DNA of 9,447 nucleotides from Gemmatimonadota bacterium (GTDB taxonomy: Bacteria > Gemmatimonadota > Gemmatimonadetes > Longimicrobiales > RSA9). This document shows, one piece after another, positions 5,245 through 9,447 of the stretch (its first letter is position 1; each line of letters opens with the position of its first letter). The stretch lies in contig VEPF01000116.1 of NCBI GenBank assembly GCA_012027055.1, positions 1-9,447 on the forward strand, read 5' to 3'. The notes beneath the pieces were generated by a model. That model had not been told where the DNA came from and ran no database searches. It was given only the letters and a program-made list of their open reading frames with translations. The position numbers and the translations under genes are program-made.

Positions 5245-7008
5245 GTGCGGCGCAACTTGCTCATCCTCCTGTGTCTCGCTCCGGCACCCGTGCTGGCGCA
5301 AAGCACCCCGGCCCTCTGTCCCGAGGGGCGCATCTCGTACGTACATATCGACAACGCGTCCATATTCGACGTCTCCGACCCCAACCTGGACCGGCGCTTC
5401 GGCTGGGCGTACCGCGCCGCCAACGCCCTGCACGCCCGCACCCGGGACGTAGTGTTGCGGCGCGAGCTGCTGTTCGCGCCCGGGGACTGCTACGACAGCT
5501 TCCTCGCCGACGAGTCCGAGCGCCTGCTGCGCGCCTACAACTTCCTAGCCGAAGTCGACATCTACGCGGTCCCGCAGCCGGACAGCACCGTCCAGGTGAT
5601 CGTCGACACGCGCGACGAGTGGAGCACCCGCGTGGACGTGCGCATCGGCACCCGCCGCGGCGTTACCCTGGAGGGGATCCGCGCCACCGAGGACAACCTG
5701 CTGGGCACCGGCCAGACCGTGGGCGCGTTCTACTTCGAGCGGGAAGTGACGCGGGAGTACGGGCTGCTCTATTACACGCCGCAGCTGCTGGGCTCGCGCT
5801 GGGACCTGGCCGCCGAGTTCGGCCGGACCCGGCCCGGCAACTTCGTCCGCCAGGAGCTCTCCTATCCGTACATCGGCGAGGTCGGCAGGTGGGCCGGACG
5901 GCAGAGCTTCCGGCGCGAGGACCTGTTCTTCGATTACGTAACCGAAGACGATCCCCGGCCCAATGCGCCCCACGTGCTCCAGCCGGTGCGCGCCGAGGCC
6001 TTCGACGCGGCCGCGGTGCGGCGCTTCGGCCGGCCGGGCCGGCTGGCGATCGTCGGGGGCGCGCTCACCTACCAGCAGCTCGCGTACGCAGGCCCGCCCG
6101 AGCTCGCGCCCCGCGGTGACTACGACGAGCGCGAACCGGCGCACGACTCCATGCGCGTGCGGCTGCTGCCCCAGGCGCGACCGCTCGAGAACGTCCGCGC
6201 CTTCGCCCTCCTCGGCTTCCGCAACGCGCTCTGGGTCCGCCGCCGCGGACTGGACAGCATGCGCGGCCAGGAGGACGTCCGGCTCGGCACCGAGGCCGGC
6301 CTGGTCCTCGGCCGCTCCCTGCCCGCGCTCGCTCACGACGACGACCTGTTCGCCACCCTCACTTTCTACTCCGGCCTCGAATCGAGCCGGGCCCTGGTGA
6401 TCGGTCACACCCGCCTCGATGCGCGCCGCGTCCCGGGCAGCCGGGCCGCCGTCTCGGCCTGGCAGGACCTGTACCTGGACGGCGAGCTGCTGGCCTACCT
6501 CAAGCCGGCCGAGACGGGCCACCATACGCTGCTGCTCCGCGCGGCCGGCTTCGGCGGCTGGAACACCCGTACCCCCTTCCAGCTGACCCTGGGCGGAGTC
6601 CGGGCGGTGCGCGGCTACGACCCGGACCGCTTTCCCGGCGGCCGCCGCATCGTCGCCAGTCTCGAGGATCGGATCTACTTCGGCTGGCCGTTCCCGGACG
6701 TGCTGGACGCGGGCGGGACCGTGTTTCTGGACGGGGGCCGGATGTGGGCCGGGGACGTGCCGTTCGGCGGCGATTCCGGGTGGCAGGCCGCGGTCGGAGT
6801 CGGCCTGCGCGCATCCTTCCCCGCGGGCAGTCGTTCGACCTACCGGCTGGATTTCGCGTGGCCGCTGGAGCGGGGCACGAGGCTGGGCGATTTCCAGGTC
6901 CTGGTATCGCTGGGGGAAGTGATCGGGCTGCAGACGCGCATCACGGACGATCAGATCGACCGGTCGCGGGCACAGGGCGTGGCCGGCGGGCTTTTCCCCT
7001 TCCGCTGA
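5245..7008 (+). CDS. Omp85/BamA-family outer-membrane protein
   Basis: From the GTG at 5245 the protein has 587 residues and opens with a Sec signal peptide: two Arg, a hydrophobic core LLILLCLAPAPVLA, and likely cleavage after Ala18 (VLA-QS). Residues about 68-122 look like one POTRA domain, with VVLRRELLFAPGDCYD and ERLLRAYNFLAEVDIYAV. The rest is alternating, aromatic-rich beta-strand sequence consistent with a 16-strand barrel. It begins near DNLLGTGQTVGAFYF (150-164) and contains the Omp85 hallmark VRGYD at 455-459 in the loop that folds back into the barrel. Omp85 proteins insert or move proteins or lipids at the outer membrane. With only one evident POTRA it is too short for canonical BamA (usually five POTRAs, about 800 residues). 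The frame runs upstream to 4936, but that part is arginine-rich and crosses the TPR gene, so GTG 5245 is preferred. Cys25 and Cys82 could form a disulphide after export. The amidohydrolase follows after 8 bp. Confidence 0.87.
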   Translation: MRRNLLILLCLAPAPVLAQSTPALCPEGRISYVHIDNASIFDVSDPNLDRRFGWAYRAANALHARTRDVVLRRELLFAPGDCYDSFLADESERLLRAYNFLAEVDIYAVPQPDSTVQVIVDTRDEWSTRVDVRIGTRRGVTLEGIRATEDNLLGTGQTVGAFYFEREVTREYGLLYYTPQLLGSRWDLAAEFGRTRPGNFVRQELSYPYIGEVGRWAGRQSFRREDLFFDYVTEDDPRPNAPHVLQPVRAEAFDAAAVRRFGRPGRLAIVGGALTYQQLAYAGPPELAPRGDYDEREPAHDSMRVRLLPQARPLENVRAFALLGFRNALWVRRRGLDSMRGQEDVRLGTEAGLVLGRSLPALAHDDDLFATLTFYSGLESSRALVIGHTRLDARRVPGSRAAVSAWQDLYLDGELLAYLKPAETGHHTLLLRAAGFGGWNTRTPFQLTLGGVRAVRGYDPDRFPGGRRIVASLEDRIYFGWPFPDVLDAGGTVFLDGGRMWAGDVPFGGDSGWQAAVGVGLRASFPAGSRSTYRLDFAWPLERGTRLGDFQVLVSLGEVIGLQTRITDDQIDRSRAQGVAGGLFPFR

Positions 7009-7010
7009 GG
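7007..7010 (+). promoter_or_regulatory. Shine-Dalgarno of the amidohydrolase gene, overlapping the Omp85 stop
   Basis: GAGG overlaps the last two bases of the Omp85 stop codon (TGA 7006-7008) and lies six bases before the GTG at 7017. This decides the amidohydrolase start and suggests that its translation is coupled to that of the upstream gene. Confidence 0.6.
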
Positions 7011-7016
7011 CTGGAC

Positions 7017-8381
7017 GTGCGCGCCGCGTGCTACCTGGCCAGTTGGGTCCTCCCGGTCGCGGGCGCGCCGCTGCGCGACGCCGGGGTGCTGGTGGGGCCG
7101 GACGGGAGGATCGTCGCGGTCGGGCCGCGCGCGCAGCTCCCGGCTGGGGAAGCGATCGACCGCGTGGACCTGGGCGCGGCCATCCTGCTGCCCGGGCTGG
7201 TGAACGTGCACGCGCACGCCGAGCTGGCCGCCTTCCGGGGCCTGCTCGAGGACCTCCCGTTCCCCCGCTGGATCACGACGCTCCGCCGGTGCAAGCAGGA
7301 GGCGGCGGCCACGCCTGCGGAGCTCCGGGCGGCAGCCCTGCTCACCTGTGCCGAATCGCTCGCCGTCGGGATCACCACGTTCGGAGCCACGGAAGACTCG
7401 GACGCGGCGGCCGCGGCATTGCGGGAGACCGGCATGCGCGGGGTGATCTTCCGCGAGGTCTTCGGGCCGGATCCGCAGCAGGCTTCGGCGGCGTTGCAGG
7501 AGCTCGTCCAGCACCTGGATGCGCTGCAGTCCGAAGCCGGTGAACTGGTGCAGGTCGGGGTCTCGCCCCACGCTCCCTACACGGTTTCCGACGAGCTGTA
7601 CGGGCTGGTGGCCCGGCTCGCGGAGCGACGGCAGCTGCCGGTGGCGGTGCACGCCGCCGAAGCCGAAGCGGAAGCCAGCCTGGTGGTGCGAGGGGAAGGC
7701 CCGTTCGCCGCCGGGCTCCGCGCGCGCGGCCTGGCCACCCCGCCGCGCGCGCGGTCGATCGTCGCCCTGCTGGAGCGCACCGGGATCCTGGCCCTGCGGC
7801 CGCTGGTGATTCATGCCGTTCGGGTCGGTGCGGAGGACCGGGGCCTGCTCGCCGCGGCCGGCGCGAGCGTGGCGCACTGTCCGACCGCGAACGCGCGCCT
7901 GGGCCACGGTGTCGCTCCGGTGGTGGAGCTGCGGGCGGCTGGCGTGAACGTGGCCCTGGGTACGGATTCGGTGGCCAGCAACAACCGGCTCGACCTGCTC
8001 GAGGAAGCCCGTACCGCGCAGCTGCTGCAGCGGGCGAGGCTCGCCTCCGCGAGTGCGCTGCCCGCGTGCGAGCTCCTGGAAATGGTCACGCTCGCGGGCG
8101 CCCGGGCGCTCGGGCTGGCCGACCGGATCGGCTCGCTGGAGCCCGGCAAGGACGCGGATCTCTGCGCGGTCGCCATCGACCGCCCGCACACCGAGCCCGC
8201 GCACGACCCGCTCGCCACGCTCTTCCACGCCGCCCGCGGAAGCGACGTGGTGCTGACCGTGGTCCGCGGACGGGTCCTCTACCGCGCCGGCCGCCTCCTG
8301 ACCATCGATCCGGCGGATACGCGGGCGACGCTGCACGCGCTGGCCGCCCGGCTGGCGGCCGCGCGCGGCACATCCCGGTAG
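7017..8381 (+). CDS. Amidohydrolase, TRZ/ATZ-MtaD type (deaminase or chlorohydrolase-like)
   Basis: The GTG start gives 454 residues, the usual length for this family of cytoplasmic metal-dependent hydrolases. A short beta-sandwich segment precedes the barrel: residues 22-60 end in AAILLPGLVNVHAHAEL, with metal ligands His65 and His67. Further expected ligands are His212 in VHAAE and Asp317 in GTDSVASNN. Glu215 and His266 are likely catalytic. SPHAPYT (183-189), AHCPTANARLG (286-296) and the C-terminal SLEPGKDADLCAV (373-385) are characteristic. Relatives deaminate S-adenosylhomocysteine, methylthioadenosine, guanine or aminofutalosine, or hydrolyse chlorotriazines; motifs alone do not choose between them. 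Aminofutalosine deamination, a step in one menaquinone route, is possible, but no mqn genes are nearby. The frame is open upstream to 6744 inside the Omp85 gene, but that part is arginine-rich and non-homologous, and the GAGG at 7007-7010 supports GTG 7017. Co-transcription with both neighbours is likely. Confidence 0.9.
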   Translation: MRAACYLASWVLPVAGAPLRDAGVLVGPDGRIVAVGPRAQLPAGEAIDRVDLGAAILLPGLVNVHAHAELAAFRGLLEDLPFPRWITTLRRCKQEAAATPAELRAAALLTCAESLAVGITTFGATEDSDAAAAALRETGMRGVIFREVFGPDPQQASAALQELVQHLDALQSEAGELVQVGVSPHAPYTVSDELYGLVARLAERRQLPVAVHAAEAEAEASLVVRGEGPFAAGLRARGLATPPRARSIVALLERTGILALRPLVIHAVRVGAEDRGLLAAAGASVAHCPTANARLGHGVAPVVELRAAGVNVALGTDSVASNNRLDLLEEARTAQLLQRARLASASALPACELLEMVTLAGARALGLADRIGSLEPGKDADLCAVAIDRPHTEPAHDPLATLFHAARGSDVVLTVVRGRVLYRAGRLLTIDPADTRATLHALAARLAAARGTSR

Positions 8382-8401
8382 CGACCCGGACGCCCCGCAC
8401 A

Positions 8402-8408
8402 CTACCTT
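8402..8408 (+). promoter_or_regulatory. Possible -10 element just before the DUF4126 gene
   Basis: CTACCTT ends nine bases before the ATG at 8418 and resembles CTACGTT before the Omp85 start. No good Shine-Dalgarno precedes the ATG and no good -35 is seen, so an internal promoter giving a nearly leaderless mRNA is possible but weakly supported. Read-through from the amidohydrolase gene, 36 bp upstream, is the alternative. Confidence 0.25.
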
Positions 8409-8417
8409 GGCGGGTCC

Positions 8418-9401
8418 ATGCTCCCGCTCAATGCGCTCGCGGTTCTGGCCGGCCAGCTGCTCGGCATCGCCTTCGCTGCCGGGCTCAACCTCTACGCTAC
8501 CGTGGCGGTGCTCGGCACGGCCTCGCGGCTGGGCCTGGTGCCGCCGCTGCCACCCGGCCTGCGCGGCCTGACCAACGCCCTCGTCATCGCCAGCGCGGCC
8601 GCGCTCTTCTGCGCGGAGCTGGTCATCGAGAAGCTGCCCGTGTTGGGCGGGTTCTGGACCGGCGCCCACACCCTGATCCGCCCGGTCGCAGCCGCGCTCC
8701 TCACCTTCGTGGCCTTCGCCACGCAACCGCTCGAGCAGCGGCTCGCCCTGGCTGCCGCCACCGGCCTCATCGCCTTCGCCGCCCATGGCGCTCAGACGGG
8801 GTTGCGCGTGGTGCTCGCCAGCGCGCGGGGACCGCGCAGCGCGCTGCATACCGCCGTGGCCGCAGTGACGCTCGACGCGATCGCCATCGCTACCGCGCTC
8901 ACCGCCCTGCTCAATCCCGCCGCGGCCGGAGTGCTCGGGGCCGGCGCCATCGTCCTGCTCGCCCTGGCCGGCCCCCGCCTCTGGCGCGCGGCCATCTTCG
9001 GCGGCCACGCCCTGATCGCCCGCGTGGGCGGGTTCTTCGGCCACCGCGGCTGGAAGACCGGGCGCGAACTGCCCCGCCGGGTCCGCCTGGCCGCGCTCGC
9101 CGCCCCGCTCGGCGGCGCCGAAGCCCGCGGCACCCGGATTGCCGTCATCGGCCTGCCCCGTACGGCCGCCTATCGCACTGGCTGGCTGGTCTTCGACGCT
9201 GGTGGCGCCTGCTTCATCCACGCCACCCCGCTGACCGCCCGCCGCACCCCGCTGCCCCCGGTCGCAGCAGTTGAAGTGCGCCCCGGTCCCATGGTGGACG
9301 TGCTCCGGGTCATCGCCTCCACCCCACCGTTGCCCCTGTTCCTGCTCAAGGACGGACCCTCCCCCGCGAACGTCACGGCCGAGCTCCGGGGCGGCAGCTG
9401 A
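8418..9401 (+). CDS. DUF4126 membrane protein with a C-terminal extra domain
   Basis: This 327-residue protein has about six hydrophobic helices in residues 5-190 and should sit in the inner membrane. The N-terminal half carries the DUF4126 pattern: GLNLYATVAVLGTASRLGLV at 22-41, then LPPGLRGLTNALVIASAAALF, an acidic/basic turn ELVIEKLPVLGGFW at 67-80, and HTLIRPVAAALLTF at 84-97. No biochemical function is established for DUF4126, as far as I know. Residues about 190-327 are different: a basic linker (GHRGWKTGRELPRRVRL) followed by a soluble, probably beta-rich segment, including TRIAVIGLPRTAAYRTGWLV and VAAVEVRPGPMVDVLRVI. I do not recognise this part. The ATG at 8418 was chosen because the first helix begins right after it. 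It is the last gene of the plus-strand cluster; no terminator is visible in the 46 bp after it. Confidence 0.8.
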   Translation: MLPLNALAVLAGQLLGIAFAAGLNLYATVAVLGTASRLGLVPPLPPGLRGLTNALVIASAAALFCAELVIEKLPVLGGFWTGAHTLIRPVAAALLTFVAFATQPLEQRLALAAATGLIAFAAHGAQTGLRVVLASARGPRSALHTAVAAVTLDAIAIATALTALLNPAAAGVLGAGAIVLLALAGPRLWRAAIFGGHALIARVGGFFGHRGWKTGRELPRRVRLAALAAPLGGAEARGTRIAVIGLPRTAAYRTGWLVFDAGGACFIHATPLTARRTPLPPVAAVEVRPGPMVDVLRVIASTPPLPLFLLKDGPSPANVTAELRGGS

Positions 9402-9431
9402 GCGCCGGGATCCGGGTATGCTCCGGGACTG

Positions 9432-9447
9432 GAATTCAACAATTGTT
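9432..9447. other. AT-rich palindromic patch at the window end
   Basis: After 9.4 kb of very GC-rich DNA, the last bases contain GAATTC (9432-9437) followed directly by AACAATTGTT (9438-9447), both perfect palindromes. This may be the edge of a promoter or operator region, or the start of a longer structure cut by the window. An ATG at 9418 opens a frame that runs off the end (ten codons seen), with no strong Shine-Dalgarno, so I do not call a gene. Confidence 0.4.

Noticed and set aside
5245..5302. Lipoprotein signal (Cys10 in the Omp85 leader)
   Set aside because: The residues before the Cys are I-L-L, lacking the small residue required just before a lipobox Cys, and a normal cleavage site follows at VLA-QS.
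6744..7016. N-terminal extension of the amidohydrolase frame starting at ATG 6744
   Set aside because: It overlaps the conserved end of the Omp85 barrel in another frame and has no family similarity. The GTG at 7017 has a good Shine-Dalgarno and gives the normal family length.
6951..9221. A 756-codon open frame on the minus strand across the amidohydrolase and DUF4126 genes
   Set aside because: Its product is a low-complexity mix of Gly, Arg, Gln, Glu and Ala with no recognisable motif. It is the mirror of two well-supported plus-strand genes in GC-rich DNA, where antisense stops are rare.
9418..9447. Start of a further plus-strand gene at ATG 9418
   Set aside because: Only ten codons are visible, there is no convincing Shine-Dalgarno, and no protein similarity can be judged.
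1..9447. CRISPR array, tRNA, rRNA, insertion sequence or phage genes
   Set aside because: Looked for on both strands; no spaced repeats, cloverleaf sequence, transposase motifs or terminal inverted repeats were seen.

Overview
The window is very GC-rich bacterial chromosome, tightly packed with ordinary-looking genes. I see no IS element, phage gene, CRISPR array, tRNA or rRNA. The best taxonomic guess is a Gemmatimonadota-like bacterium, or another high-GC Gram-negative. The hints are an outer-membrane Omp85-type barrel protein with a signal peptide, a membrane protein with the TolB-like plus TPR architecture that is abundant in that phylum, and -10-like hexamers placed almost at the start codon. 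This assignment is inference from gene content, not proof.

Layout. Bases 1-1891 hold three plus-strand genes: the 3' part of a galactokinase (1-480), a YdfG-type short-chain dehydrogenase (585-1358) and a single-domain cyclophilin (1412-1891). They face a minus-strand pair across a 42-bp gap with two GC-rich palindromes. The pair is a TolB-like/TPR membrane protein (3259-5061) followed 5 bp later by a SAMHD1-like HD phosphohydrolase (1934-3253). A 183-bp divergent region (5062-5244) then leads to a plus-strand cluster: an Omp85/BamA-like protein (5245-7008, GTG start), an amidohydrolase of the TRZ/ATZ-MtaD type (7017-8381, GTG start) and a DUF4126 membrane protein with an extra C-terminal domain (8418-9401). 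The last 46 bp have no confirmed gene and end in an unusually AT-rich palindromic patch.

How the genes may work together. The minus-strand pair is the most suggestive unit: a predicted membrane protein of adenylate-cyclase-associated architecture, without any cyclase or kinase domain, is coupled to a predicted dNTP/nucleotide hydrolase. The plus-strand cluster looks co-transcribed, but its members share no obvious pathway. The first three genes look like housekeeping metabolism and folding functions.

No clearly new system is established by this sequence. The items most worth following are the TPR-HD pair, the DUF4126 fusion, a candidate leaderless promoter for the Omp85 gene, and the repeated palindrome between the divergent genes.
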